DNA of 64,000 bases, from positions 104,028,387-104,092,386 of the forward strand of contig CM063503.1 of assembly GCA_032207245.1 (NCBI GenBank), given 5' to 3'. How positions within the stretch are numbered: position 1 is the stretch's first letter; every line of letters starts with the position of its first letter. The notes below the pieces were generated by a model, which was not told the origin of the DNA, did not search any database, and saw only the letters and a program-made list of their open reading frames with translations. Shown here in pieces: positions 1 through 10,600 of this stretch. A program made the translations under genes and the position numbers. The DNA comes from Pardosa pseudoannulata (taxonomy: Eukaryota > Arthropoda > Arachnida > Araneae > Lycosidae).

Positions 1-160
1 ACGGTCTACTTTGCTACATGAGGGTTGAATACTGAGAATGTTATGTCCATATTAATCATTTCCAATTTCATTCTCTAGTGAAATTTTTCCACTTCCATAT
101 CCTATTCGGTACGACTAACATTGCGATTCCGAACTGCTGCCATCAACCACATTAAGGCTT
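1..160 (-). repeat. Possible old SINE fragment at window edge
   Basis: The first 30 bases resemble the 3' body of the SINE family found through the window (ACGGTCTACTT, then a diverged GCTACATGAGGG). A second weak match to the central block (GATTCCGAACTGCTGCCATC) lies near 125-145. The copy would be heavily decayed and is cut by the window edge, so its true end is unknown. Confidence 0.35.
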
Positions 161-333
161 GGAAATCCAAAAACTCCAGTTCCGAAAGATTACCAATTTT
201 GCAACTACCCTATTCAATAAAGAAAGTTCTTTAACAGAAAAATGCCATTACCAACTACAAGAAATTTTAAATCTATACCGGTGATATAATTGCTTGAAAT
301 AGGGGATTTTATTTAAAATGAAATGTCTCAAAG

Positions 334-505
334 TTTGATTTGGAGCGCTACGGCCTACTTTTTTGCAACACGAGGGACAATGAGACAGGCACCTACTGCT
401 TAAAGTCGATTCTGAACGGCTACAAACATCCATGCGACAGTGAGATTCGAACTCACGAACTCCGGTACCGTATATCAGCGCCCTACTCACTCAGCTCACT
501 GACGC
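334..505 (-). mobile_element. tRNA-derived SINE, full-length but diverged
   Basis: Read on the minus strand, a tRNA-like head with a B box (GAGTTCGAATCTCAC) is followed by the central block CCGTTCAGAATCGACTTTAA and the 3' body ending near GGCCGTAGCGCTCCAAATC. The head reads GAGTAGGGCGCTG, unlike the more common GGTTAGGGTGCTGG type. No clear target duplication was found, so it is probably an old copy. An 80-residue open frame across it is only SINE sequence and should not be read as a gene. Confidence 0.75.
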
Positions 506-1490
506 CTTAGGATAAGTTGCATTATCATCTTGAAATATTCGTTACGGAAAAGTTGGAGAAACTTCGAAATATAATAAATAACCTCTTTTATATTTCCATT
601 GTACTTCTTTGAGTTGACTTCCCCCCACACCCATAAGCATTAAAATATTTCCAACTCCTTGAAAAGTTATTAGCTCGCATACCATAAAATAAGGAGAATA
701 CTTGACTATTTTAAGAGCAATTTTCATTAAGTTTCACCTTTTCACTATCTTAATAACTTGTATCTGTTAGGTCCTAGCCTTGAGGGCCTCACGGCATGGG
801 GCCGGATCGGTGCTTGATTGACTGCATTGGTTAGGTTCGAATATACTGAGTTGCGAATTTTAAGAAAAAAAACCAATCTTTTTAAATTTCCCTACCTACC
901 TCAAGTCAATTTTTTTCTTAATTTTTTTTTATGTTTTTCTGTAATTTTTGTCGTAAATAATGTATTTTTTCTCACCAATTTTCTGAAACTTGTTTCATGT
1001 AATCACAGCTGAACCTCATTACTTCGTACTCTTTTGCCATTTTTTTTTCTAAATATAAGTTTTAATCATGTTACGAATAATTCGTCAAACAGTCTTTATA
1101 AAACTTGCCGTTATCTCGTTCGGATGTGCAACGTGGCCTCACAAAGCCACATTTCCTATTTAATATGCAAATAAATTTATATCTTGCTAAAAACTACCTT
1201 ACTAATGATTCTTTCAATTTTTTGGCCATCACGGGCATTGAAACATTTTTTGTTTTCCATTAAAACCTTTTAGAGTAACGTTAATTGCTTTAGTCCTTGC
1301 AATTATTGAAATGCTATTTAAAATTACAGTTTTCCTAACAACTGGTTTCTTGCTTTAAAAAGGTTGACAAAATTTTACAAGTATGAAGAGGAAATCTACA
1401 ATTCTAAAATATAAAATTAGCAGTTTCTAAACAAAAAAATTGAATATCCATACGTGGCTTTATTTTTGTCTCTTAGTGTACATGCTTCTT
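506..1490. other. AT-rich stretch, no gene seen
   Basis: Long A and T runs and no frame with recognisable protein similarity. A short GC-richer patch (about 770-845) contains a B-box-like GGTTCGAATAT near 834-844. This could be a worn tRNA-type SINE head, but no A box or body supports it. Confidence 0.5.
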
Positions 1491-2067
1491 TTAACCCCTT
1501 CCGGTATGATTTAATAATGAAAAACTGTGCATGAAATAACCATTTAATTTTTATTTAAAAAACTTGTTTCATTTTACAATTCTTACATATTCTTAATTAA
1601 AATCCACTTTTTACATAGTGTTAAATAATATCAGAAACATAAAAATTAAGAAAATATCAAAGCAAAACATTAATAAGGTATACAAATAATAGTCTTCAAG
1701 CTAGTGGTACTTTTCAAAACAAAGTGCAAAGGAATTCTTAATTGTTTACACCGCCAAGTAGTCTCACTTTTAATTTGATTCTTGTAACACACACGGCATT
1801 TCTTAGTAGGTTTTCTTTTATTCTGACTCATTAATTTGGCAATGACTTGTACCAAGAAATTCTAAGTAAACAATATGCAATAGTGACTTGTGATTTTCAC
1901 AAGTGATAAAAGTGTTGCCAAATTCAGTACACTAGAAATTTTAAACTAAATTAATTATCATATTTAACAGTAACTTTAATCGCATGACGAGTGTAGCTCG
2001 TCATTGTGCGGTATGGAATGAAAAGCTAATGACCAGCTAGACTCGTCATTTTACCGGAAGGGGTTAA
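1491..2067 (-). mobile_element. Internally deleted piggyBac-type element with TTAA ends
   Basis: The 577-bp segment starts TTAACCCCTTCCGGTA and ends TACCGGAAGGGGTTAA. This gives perfect 12-bp terminal inverted repeats flanked by the TTAA duplication that defines piggyBac insertion. The minus strand keeps a scrap of the C-terminal end of a transposase (separate entry), so this is a short derivative of an autonomous element. Motifs such as GACGAGTGTAGCTCGTC near 1986-2002 and CTAGACTCGTCATTTTACC near 2038-2056 form further short inverted repeats close to the right end. The exact TTAA pair makes the boundaries firm. Confidence 0.88.
1670..1855 (-). pseudogene. piggyBac transposase C-terminal fragment
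   Basis: This minus-strand frame of 61 codons lies inside the TTAA element. Residues about 20-45 match the cysteine-rich zinc-binding tail of piggyBac-type transposases: KKCRVCYKNQIKSET, then WRCKQLRIPLH. The family pattern is C-x2-C, then C-x2-C followed by P-L-C/H. Here the second C-x2-C is CKQL, so one zinc ligand is lost. The catalytic DDD domain is absent altogether. The protein cannot be functional. Being inside matching terminal repeats, it tells which family built the element. Family assignment is by motif only. Confidence 0.78.
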
Positions 2068-4150
2068 TAGTGAGTAAAGAGTTTAGGATAAATTTAATCA
2101 AAATTCCATCACTTTACGAAAAATTAACAGAGAGAGAAGACCTTTTGCGTGATTAGTATGATTTCTTTTACTTTAATACATTACACAAGAACTGAACTCA
2201 AATGTAAATAACAAATGTAAGAAATGTTACCATTACTTGTCATCCTAAACGCATATTGAGCTCAGGCACAATATTTATAACGGTGGCTGAACTCTCTATA
2301 AGACTTAAAATATCTATATTGCAAATAAACATTACGATCAAAAAATGTGAATGCTTCACACGTAGTACTTACTTCCATATAGTCAACTCAAGACATGTTA
2401 AAAAAAATAGGGTAAATATTTATGATCATTATTTAATTTTTCATTGTCATTTATCTAAACAATTTGACACCTACAGTTCATATATTAAAAATACAAGATT
2501 TTTTTAAACAGTTACTTTTTAGGGTTTATTTCTTTTAAGAAGTTTATTGGGGGAAAAAAAGAAGAGTAAATCTTGCTGATGGAGATTAGTGAAAGATCAA
2601 GAGAAAACGTTTCAGAAAAACATATAAGAATTATTATACTGTTCAGTTCCTTTAAAGTGTACATTGAAATCAACAAATAGTTAAACAAATAGTTGAATAC
2701 AAAATTTATAGGTGATGTATATATAGGTGATATCCTATAATCCTTGAAAGATGTCCATTTGTAAGTTTAAATCTAAAGTAGTTTCAATACCAGATAATAA
2801 AGATCACAATGAAGCTATATGAAATATAAACTAACGCATTTAACTGAAGTAAATAAAGCTGATCTAATGTATTTAAAAAGAAGTTAGACGCAGACTGCTT
2901 GCCATCCATTCTTAACCAAAGGGATTAAGAGATGAATATAAATAGAGCTCATTCACAGAAAGTCTTATCTTTTCATTACTAAACTATATTCTACGGATTT
3001 ACAGTCCGTAACAACGCCTCGTTTGTAAAACTAAACGTCATCTTCTTGATTACATAGCTTCTGCAACTCATCAAGGGAGCAGATGGCTCAAGTAATAAAG
3101 ACTTCTTCAGAGTCCCATTTCTTCTGCTGGAAAAAGTTCTTCATGCTAGTAAAAATCTAACAGCGAAAGGCGTTAACTGGTCCAATGAGTAGAGTAATAT
3201 TCCGGGGTATAATCGTTGTTGTTAGGTCATTTACATCTACTGAGTCTGACCTTCTTAGAAATGCAATGATTAATGACAATGATATAATAAAATAAATGGA
3301 CCTCATTTATTAGCGAGGCAATTGCTAATATAGAAATGAAAAGTAATTGTATTAAAACGGAGTAACCTTTCACCTTAATTTTCAACGGTTGCTGAAAAAT
3401 CACAGAATGAGCCGAGATTAAAACAAAGTTCGAAAAACTCATTTGTATTTACGCTAAGAGTTCCCAGAAGATTGGTGGTTACGAATGGATAGCTTCCCAC
3501 TTACTCTGCCCAAATTTCCCAGGAATATGAACAGCGAAAACTAAATTACAGAAACTAAAAAACCAAATAAGAAAAAATAGAAAGCTAGAGGTTTTCTATT
3601 TTTTCAGTATATGCCTCACAGTTAGAAATTTAACCGGCAAAAATATCTGTAATAATGAACTAAATGAAATTTTATTAAGGAACTTTTGAACAATGCATAT
3701 CAAATATAGGAAAATTCTCAATTTTTAACAAATTTCCAAAAATAAAAAAAAAATCCTATAGCTCTAGATGATTTTTAAATAGATCGCTGATTTTTTATAT
3801 TTACTCTTAATTAGAAATAAACACCCAATAGAACATAAATACTAATAAGTTATTAGTAATAGTCGAAACAAATTATGGAACTAGAGAGATTCCATGTATC
3901 TATTCTTTGATTAAGGTTGAAGAAAATGCGAAGTTTAAATTGAAAAAATATAGTCTTCCAGGGCCTTTTTATTGGGAAGTAAGATTAATATTATAAAATT
4001 TTATTTTAGCCATCTGCAGAAAGTAATTTTCAGCATATTGAAAGGAAGTTGCAGACAAGATGCCATGTCACATACCACCAAATTTGCAAATACAAAGATG
4101 ATAATAAATATTTAAAACGCAAAATGAAAAGTTATTTATATATGTGTGTG
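2068..4150. other. AT-rich stretch, no gene seen
   Basis: Frames of 71-83 codons occur (2256-2507 plus, 3227-3442 minus) but have the composition of random AT-rich DNA and match no family I recognise. A short TG tract (about 4141-4155) marks the right edge, where the next element begins. Confidence 0.5.
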
Positions 4151-4154
4151 TGCG

Positions 4155-4916
4155 TGAGTTCAGTCCCGGTTTTCGTTCAGCCAAAAATAACGCTTTTCGG
4201 TTCAGCTCTGAATGAATAATTTTCTGCATATTCTTATTTGTACTAAAATAAAAGTCTATCATAAACAAAAGATGTAATATCAAAATTTAGAAGATTTTAT
4301 CATTTTTTTAATTGGTAGACTATGTGAATTTATATAATTAACTAGCATGTACGATACATGCGGTGAGCAGAAATCGGAGAGCATTAGCATTGTTATCCAT
4401 TATCAAAATCACATTACGCAACTAAACATTTAACTAAATTACACCTGCCTTATATAAGTAGTCTACAAGTACGAAACTGAAATAGAATAGTACTAGTAAA
4501 CATCAAAACAGGAAATCGAGAAGCAATGTAGATGGAAAAATGGTTTGGTACGGGCCGCTACGGTCTACTTTATTGAAAACACGATGGTCAATGAGACTAG
4601 GACCTACTGCTTAAAGCCTATTCCGAAAAGCTACGAAAATCCATGCCCCAGTAGGATTCAAACTCATGAACACCTGTACCGAAGATCAGCGACCTAAACA
4701 TTCGACCATTGTTCGGCACAATGTACACGTAATGACGATAATTATATAGTTCACGTTAAATTAGAAAATATTGATATTATTGATTACAGTCACAGAATGA
4801 CTGAAGATATATCGAACCAAAATAAACCGACATTTTTTTTCTGTTCAGTTCCGGTTTTCGTGCCGACCAAAATTTCTTTTTTCCAGTTTTTGGTTCAGTT
4901 CCGGTTCGAAGCCCTG
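4155..4916 (-). mobile_element. hAT-like non-autonomous element, copy A, left end lost
   Basis: This copy is related in inverted orientation to the element at 5766-6421. Shared segments include TCGTACATGC-type sequence, TTATCCATTAT, AAACAGGAAATCG, and terminal repeats rich in GGTTCAGTTCCGGTT. Its right end reads GGTTCGAAGCCCTG. The left side starts within the subterminal repeats beside a TG tract, so the outer end appears lost. A SINE interrupts it at 4542-4717, which means the hAT-like element inserted first. No transposase reading frame remains. Confidence 0.72.
4542..4717 (-). mobile_element. tRNA-derived SINE inserted in hAT-like copy A
   Basis: On the minus strand the copy runs from GCCGAACAATGGTCGAATG through a B box (GAGTTTGAATCCTAC) and the central block to a 3' end near CCGTAGCGGCCCGTACCAAACC. 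Many substitutions set it apart from the fresh copies, so it is moderately old. Matching flanks in copy B (5766-6421) lack the SINE, which confirms the insertion. Confidence 0.82.
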
Positions 4917-5757
4917 GTTTTCCCTTTTAAGATCTTCGAAGAGTCTGCAAGGTCGTGAGGGAATGAAAAGGAAATCAAATTGATTTTGAACGGATCCACA
5001 ACAGGGACTATTTTTGTATCACACTCATTAGACGTCAACCTCCAACACAATTTCTATCAAATTCAAGGAGGCAAACTACGGAGAAAATGTAACATTTTGA
5101 GATAAGTGTTTAGCCTCTGCACTGAAGTGCTTCACAGGCTAAATAAGCATAATCAATCACCGACTTCCTTCACTAGACCAACAATAGCGAAGGACACGGT
5201 ATGAATGAAATAGGAATTACATGTTTATATAACATAATATCTGCGATTAAAAGTGATTTCGACGTTAGCATGTAATCAGAGTTTAAATTGATCTTGGTAA
5301 AATTATTCTAAAATTTTATTGTTTGATGTTGTATGCTAATTTTTTATGGTAGTAATGAAGATCTTTATAGCTGACTTCGTAACAAGATATTTAAAATCAA
5401 TATAAGCCCCTAAAATGTGGAAAAATTTCCATTATAGCATAATATTGCTGGCTTATCTCAACGAATTTCAAAGACAGCTCAGCAAGGCTAAATTTTAAAA
5501 ATATAAATCTGTACACTCTCTAATAAATTATAAAAATATATCGCTCATGTTTTTTTAAAGTTCATGATTTAATAAAAGAACAAAGATGTGGAAATTTTTC
5601 AAAAAATCAAATTTTTAAAAACACACTTAAATTTGAAACACTTCAATAATATGAAAAATATATTGTTTATGTCGTTATAGTCTCTGGAAGATTGGAAATT
5701 TTTAAATTAAACTTGTAATCAACGATCAACATCCCCATCTGAAATGGACACATGTTT
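4917..5757. other. AT-rich spacer between inverted hAT-like copies
   Basis: No coding or repeat signal was recognised. It forms the spacer between two inverted related elements and would be the loop if the arms paired. Confidence 0.5.
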
Positions 5758-5765
5758 GTTTTGGT

Positions 5766-6421
5766 CAGAGTTTCGAACAGAACGGAAAACCGGAAAAACG
5801 TTATTTTGGTCGGAACGAAAACCGGAATTTAAAAAAGGTTTATTTCCGTTTGATATATTTGTAGTTATTTTGTTACTGTAATCAACTTATCAATATTTCC
5901 TAATTTAACGTCAACCCTATTATTATCGTCTTTACATGTACATTGTTTCCCGATTTCCTGTTTTGATGATTTCCTTTTTTTTCCACTCGTACTTCACTGT
6001 TTCAGTTTAGCATGAAACTATTTGTAGAAGGCAGATTTAATTCAGTTGAATTTGTAGTTGTCAAATGCTATTTCAATAATGGATAACAATCCCAAACAAA
6101 GCAGGCCGTTTTCTGCTCACCACTCGTATCGTACATGCTGATTCATTGTATCAGTTCAAAGAGTACCCATTAAAAAAAAAAAAAAAAAGAAAAAGAAAAT
6201 CTTCTAAATTTTGATAGAATAGCATTTTTAGTTTATTACAAGTTATATTTTTAGTACAAATAAGAATCTATATAAAATAAAATTATTCATTCGGAAACTG
6301 AACCGAAAACCGTTTTTTTTTTTTTTTTCAGGAGGGGGGAGGGAGGACGAAAACCGTAACTGAACCGACATATATATTTTAGTTGAACCAGAACGAAAAA
6401 AATTTACGGTTGGAAGCTCTG
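5766..6421 (+). mobile_element. hAT-like non-autonomous element, copy B
   Basis: The left end CAGAGTTTCGAACAG and right end GGTTGGAAGCTCTG are imperfect terminal inverted repeats. They are flanked by GTTTTGGT (5758-5765) and GTTTTGAT (6422-6429), an 8-bp target duplication with one mismatch, as expected of hAT elements. Subterminal sequence carries repeated GAACCGAAAACCG/CGGTTTTCGTTC motifs. There is no transposase frame. Poly-A near 6171-6188 and poly-T near 6311-6329 are internal. Confidence 0.8.
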
Positions 6422-6429
6422 GTTTTGAT

Positions 6430-6781
6430 TGCTTTCCCTTTCAAGCATTTTCACCGATGGCTTTATTTCAACTACAAACTCATGATTTCTAACCTAGATG
6501 AAGGTTTTGACAATTTTATTTAAAATGGATTTCCGAGAAAAAAAACTGTAGTAAGAAACAAAAGTTTATGTTAAGGATTTATGCTGCGTTTATATACTCT
6601 AAAGAGAAGAATATAAAGGTTTTGGTAGTTATAAATATCAATTTTGGCTTAAAAAATACTCTGAAATCGAAAGACTGGTGAAATCAGAATTTACCAACCT
6701 AAATTCAAAATGCAGAAGCACCCAAAAGAAGTCAGAAAACATAAAACGAACAACTAATCTTTCAAACAGCCAGCTAACCTA
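6430..6781. other. AT-rich stretch, nothing recognised
   Basis: No open frame of note and no repeat structure seen. Confidence 0.45.
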
Positions 6782-6807
6782 TTAACACATTGTATGCGGG
6801 ACACGTT

Positions 6808-6944
6808 TTTTGCTACAACAGGGCTAACCTACTGCTTAAAACAGATTCCTAATGGCTACGACTATCCACGCCACCAGCGGGATACGAACCTGCGGACTTC
6901 GGTTTCGTATGCCAGCGCCATGCAAATTCGGCCATCGGCCGACG
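6808..6944 (-). repeat. Diverged SINE relic within composite unit
   Basis: On the minus strand it shows GTCGGCCGATGGCCGAATTTG, a diverged B box (CAGGTTCGTATCC) and the central block TAGCCATTAGGAATC, followed by AGCAGTAGGTTAGCCCTG. The same variant recurs at 24364-24504, so the SINE was part of the segment before it was duplicated. The 3' tail after the GCAAAAAA stretch is missing. Confidence 0.75.
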
Positions 6945-7181
6945 AAACACCATGAATTCCATTAAAGAAAAATATTTTTCACAATCTACCACTTGGTTTG
7001 AAAATATATCTAAATGATATACCACAAATTTGTATGGATTAGAGATCCATTTGATGACACTGCTTCCTCTGGATATTCTGCTTCAGAAAACGAGAATCCA
7101 CAATGTTTTGTGCAAGGTCATTAAAAACAAACTTTGGCAGTATAGAGTTAATTGACAGAACATGAATGTTCTCTCCAAAGT

Positions 7182-8047
7182 TTAACACATTGTATACGGA
7201 ACACGTACTAGTACGTTTTCTGACGATTGATACTTCAGCGCGGGTTACATACAAGTACGGGTTAGTGTAACAACATGGTTTGTTTGTGGGTACAAAAATA
7301 ACAGGAAAATGAAGCCGAATATTCTTGTCTACTGCATAGATTCTGGAAAAATTTAGACATCGTATGCAATTCCACAAATACGAAAAAAATTAAAGTATTT
7401 TTATATGATGTCGCTTTGGAATGGGTAACTGATCAATTACCTGAAAATAAATTCCAGATCCAGAGCCGCCCACATCTAGTACACAAAGGGTACCTAAATA
7501 GGACCCTCCTGGAAGATTATCATTGGATATGCGGAAACATATTTTAGAGAAAATTGTTACTACTGAGAAGAAGAAAGAGTCGCAAAGACAATGTCGTGTG
7601 TGTGCTGTGAAAAAAGTGCGGAATGAAACATCTTATATATGCAAGTTTTGCCGTGTACCTCTTCATAGAGGAAAATGCTTTGAACGTTACCGCACTGTAA
7701 AACATTATTAGTTTAATGATTGCTCTATTAATTTTTGTATAATGTAAAAATATATATAACATAATTCGAAAATATTAAAACTATATACTACTATTTCATT
7801 TTTCATATTTTACGATACTATATAAATTTATCCACTAAACATATTTTTTGTTTACAAAAATCTTATGGTTGTTATTTATATATTTCTATTTACATATTTG
7901 TTTATATATTTCAATATAAAATACGAAAAGTTGGTTAAAAAATTAAATAATTTTGATCTATTGAGATTCAACTGAATAGCTAAATTTACCTGCAAAACGC
8001 TCCCGGTACAATTCCGCTGCGAAATGTACCTGCACACAATGTGTTAA
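7182..8047 (+). mobile_element. piggyBac-type element, internally deleted, TTAA ends
   Basis: Perfect TTAA at 7182-7185 and 8044-8047 bounds inverted CACATTGT/ACAATGTG ends. The left subterminal region has CACGTACTAGTACG, a palindromic motif also present in the copies at 24.7 and 52.7 kb. Compared with the 566-bp copy at 24743-25309, this one has an additional block of about 300 bp (about 7365-7690) holding the transposase C-terminus. The shorter copies therefore look like deletion derivatives of the same family. Confidence 0.87.
7502..7711 (+). pseudogene. piggyBac transposase C-terminal fragment
   Basis: Reading from 7502 the frame gives DPPGRLSLDMRKHILEKI, typical of the segment just before the tail of piggyBac-type transposases. 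The cysteine-rich tail follows: CRVCAVKKVRNETSYICKFC, then VPLH and a later GKCFERYRT. Both C-x2-C pairs and the final H/C ligands are present, unlike the fragment at 1670-1855. An in-frame stop (TAG at 7499) sits immediately upstream, and the catalytic region is gone. It ends with a natural stop at 7709. This is a relic of the autonomous parent of the family. Confidence 0.85.
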
Positions 8048-9734
8048 GGTATGCAGAGAAAATTAGAACATGACACTGTTACATTGACTTATGAATCTAA
8101 GAAAATTCAGACAAAACTCATCGAAATTGGCAAACATACGTAAAAATAATAGACTTCGCAGTGTATGAACAATTTGCTGTGCAAAATATACTTGCAACAG
8201 ATCTTGCATCATTTCGAATGACTAAATTTACAACTTTTATGATAAACATAGTTACATACAGAATTTACACTCCTGCGTGCAACTATGTGTCAAAAGTGGG
8301 TAACATTACCTACCACAAAATACAGGATTTTACACTTAAAAGAAAAAAAATAGGAATTTTACTATTAAATTAGATAATTTACTGAGTGTACAATAGAAAA
8401 ACTTTAAACGTAGTAAATAAATAAATCACTGAAATGCGACACAATTTAATGCTAATTTTTTAAAATACCTTTTAGATTAAACAAAATATTTCTAATGTTA
8501 ATTTAATTTTAGATTAAAAATCATATTTTCTCTAAATATAGATCCAAAAAGCACACATAGTTTGTTACTTTAGACACACACTGAGGCAAAAAAATTAAAA
8601 ACTTTTGTTAACTTATGAAAAGCTGAAAGTTCAGAGGTGGCATGCAGCTCTCGAAGACTAGAAAAAGCTGAATTTCTTATGCCAATAAAATATATGTATG
8701 AAATATGATAAACTAATCAATATTCGAAAGTATTAGCGGTGAAACCTCTCTAAAGACATAGTAAAAAAAGTTAGCACGCATATTAAAAAAGGGTATGTTA
8801 GACTTTGAATAAACTAATGTAAAGGATAATCGAAATGTTGACATAATAAAGTTAACTGAATATTTTACAATGACATAAACTTTAAAAACCATATATTAAA
8901 GCATTGTTTTTCACATATTGTATCCACATATCATGATTCTAAACTACCAGCCGAATGAGAGAAGTGATGTTAATAGCATAAGATGTCAAGATAAGAAACA
9001 GCTTTATATGCTATTTAAGTGTGTTGTTCTATTGCCACCAGTAATATTAAAAAAACTCAACTAAAGTAAATGAAAAAGAAGTTAGGCGTGTAATTAAGCT
9101 TGTATGATCACCAGAGCATGAATGAAGGAAAAAACTTCACAGTAACGGAGAAAAATGTATAGAAATCATAAAAGAATACATACTATTGTTAAAAAATAAT
9201 CCACTCTATGAACCGTACCATTAGATATTAAAAAAGAAATTTCTCTGCTTTTTAAACTTTTGCTATTGATATCATTCAACTGTGTGATGTAGAAAATGAC
9301 ACCTAAGGCATTATAATATAATAAAATTGGACTCTCTTTTAATCGGTAGACGTTTACGGGGAACACTAAGGAGACAACATACTAAGAAGAGGGGCGGGTG
9401 AAGACACCTGTTTCAGCAGATCATAATGTATACAAAATATTCCCGGAGACCACATTTTCTTCTATGATAACATTTACATGTCTACTTTTCTCGAAAAAAA
9501 ATTCTCTTTAACTGCACTCAAGATAAATCATTATAATGAAATAAAGCTTAAAAGCAAATATTGCAACCTGGAACTTCGATTAAAATAATTTATAAAGATC
9601 GCATTCAATCTTTCCTAGAGAAGAAAGTCAAATATGATATTGATGTAGCATTTGACACAGGTATGTATGGCTTGAGTGTCCAATGATGGCTGATTTGGAA
9701 TCTGTCTTACGTAATAAAAGTGAAAAATTGATTG
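8048..9734. other. AT-rich stretch, no gene seen
   Basis: Frames of 66-70 codons (8161-8373 plus, 9166-9366 minus) match no family I recognise. No terminal repeats or tRNA-like boxes were noticed. Confidence 0.5.
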
Positions 9735-9742
9735 CTGTGCAG

Positions 9743-10592
9743 CAGGGTTGGCATGATTTAAATCAGTTGATTTAAATCTTGATTTAAATCAGTTGATTTA
9801 AAAAAAATCGTTGATTTAAATCATTTTTTTCACTTCTCTTAAAACCTATATTCCAAAGACAGGAGAATTGGGAATCAGTCAGCACAGAAATACCAATAAG
9901 TAAAGAAGTGTAAATAGATAGCATGTGTTTTCCAAGAATTTAGGGGTTGTTACCAGAAAGTATGTAGTAGGGGTAGGTACAACGACTAGTTATGACTAGT
10001 GGAATTCATTTTATGTAATGGGAGGTAAAGAGAGTATTACAGAACATGAAATCCAGTTTATCTACCAAATAACAACAGCCGTGCCATCATCTGCTAGAAT
10101 AGAAAGACAGTTTTCTTTTGGTATTGTTCATTTTCGCCTTCGTAACAAATTAGGAGTGGATACGGCCTCGAAACTAGTGTTTTTATTGAAACAGTTAAAT
10201 CCATAATTCGTTGCTTAAAAATATTGAAATAATTGTGAATTTTTTGTTTTTTTTAATAAATAGTTTGTATTAAATGAATATTTAATTTGTTCTTTAAATT
10301 TACATCTTATTTATTTTGCACCATCCAATTACAAAATAATGAAATGTATTTAGATGAAAATTTCTGTATTTAATTTTAGGTAATCAGTGTGTAGAATATA
10401 CTAGATAAATAAGTTTTTATTTATAACAAACTATACTATGTATATTGCAAAAAATATAAAAACACAACAATAATTAAAATAAGAATTCAGAAAAAATTAA
10501 AAATTTGATTTAAATCTAAAAAAATCCGATTTAAATCAAATAAATCTGATTTTTTTTATTTAAAAAAAAATCATGATTTTTTTCCAACCTTG
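9743..10592 (+). mobile_element. hAT relic with GATTTAAATC arrays, copy 1
   Basis: The ends are CAGGGTTGGCATGATTTAAA and TTTTCCAACCTTG, flanked by CTGTGCAG (9735-9742) and CTGTGCAC (10593-10600), an 8-bp duplication with one mismatch. The left subterminal region has four copies of the palindromic decamer GATTTAAATC and one broken copy; the right has two. The interior keeps the C-terminal dimerisation segment of a hAT transposase (next entry). A second copy lies at 40188-41008. Confidence 0.9.
10018..10206 (+). pseudogene. hAT transposase C-terminal dimerisation fragment
   Basis: The 62-codon frame contains VPSSARIERQFSFGIVHFRL and then RNKLGVDTASKLVFLLKQLN. This fits the conserved hAT C-terminal dimerisation motif, in which a P-x-S-x3-E-R-F core is followed by R-N-x-L and a hydrophobic heptad. 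The catalytic RNase H-like part and the BED finger are missing. The paralogous frame at 40438-40671 keeps an extra S in QFSSFG, so a codon appears to have been lost here. It is not functional. Confidence 0.82.
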
Positions 10593-10600
10593 CTGTGCAC

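Larger units (their letters stand above)
6782..8047 (+). mobile_element. Composite piggyBac-type unit with an extra internal left end
   Basis: The outer left end is TTAACACATTGTATGCGGGA (6782 onward) and the right end is ACACAATGTGTTAA (ending 8047). A second left end, TTAACACATTGTATACGGAA, lies inside at 7182. Between the two left ends are a minus-strand SINE relic (6808-6944) and about 240 bp that recur near 24.36-24.74 kb. The core element 7182-8047 has its own TTAA ends. The whole could be one element carrying a duplicated end, or a core element inserted next to an orphan end. Confidence 0.75.

Noticed and set aside
248..490. 80-codon minus frame as a host gene
   Set aside because: It lies over a SINE. 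Similar peptides appear wherever the SINE occurs (15758-16018, 23643-23912, 38772-38972, 53495-53761).
7039..7377. 112-codon minus frame, the longest in the window
   Set aside because: It crosses the TTAA end of a piggyBac-type element and is repeated in part at 24600-24809. It is antisense to the element and lacks any domain.
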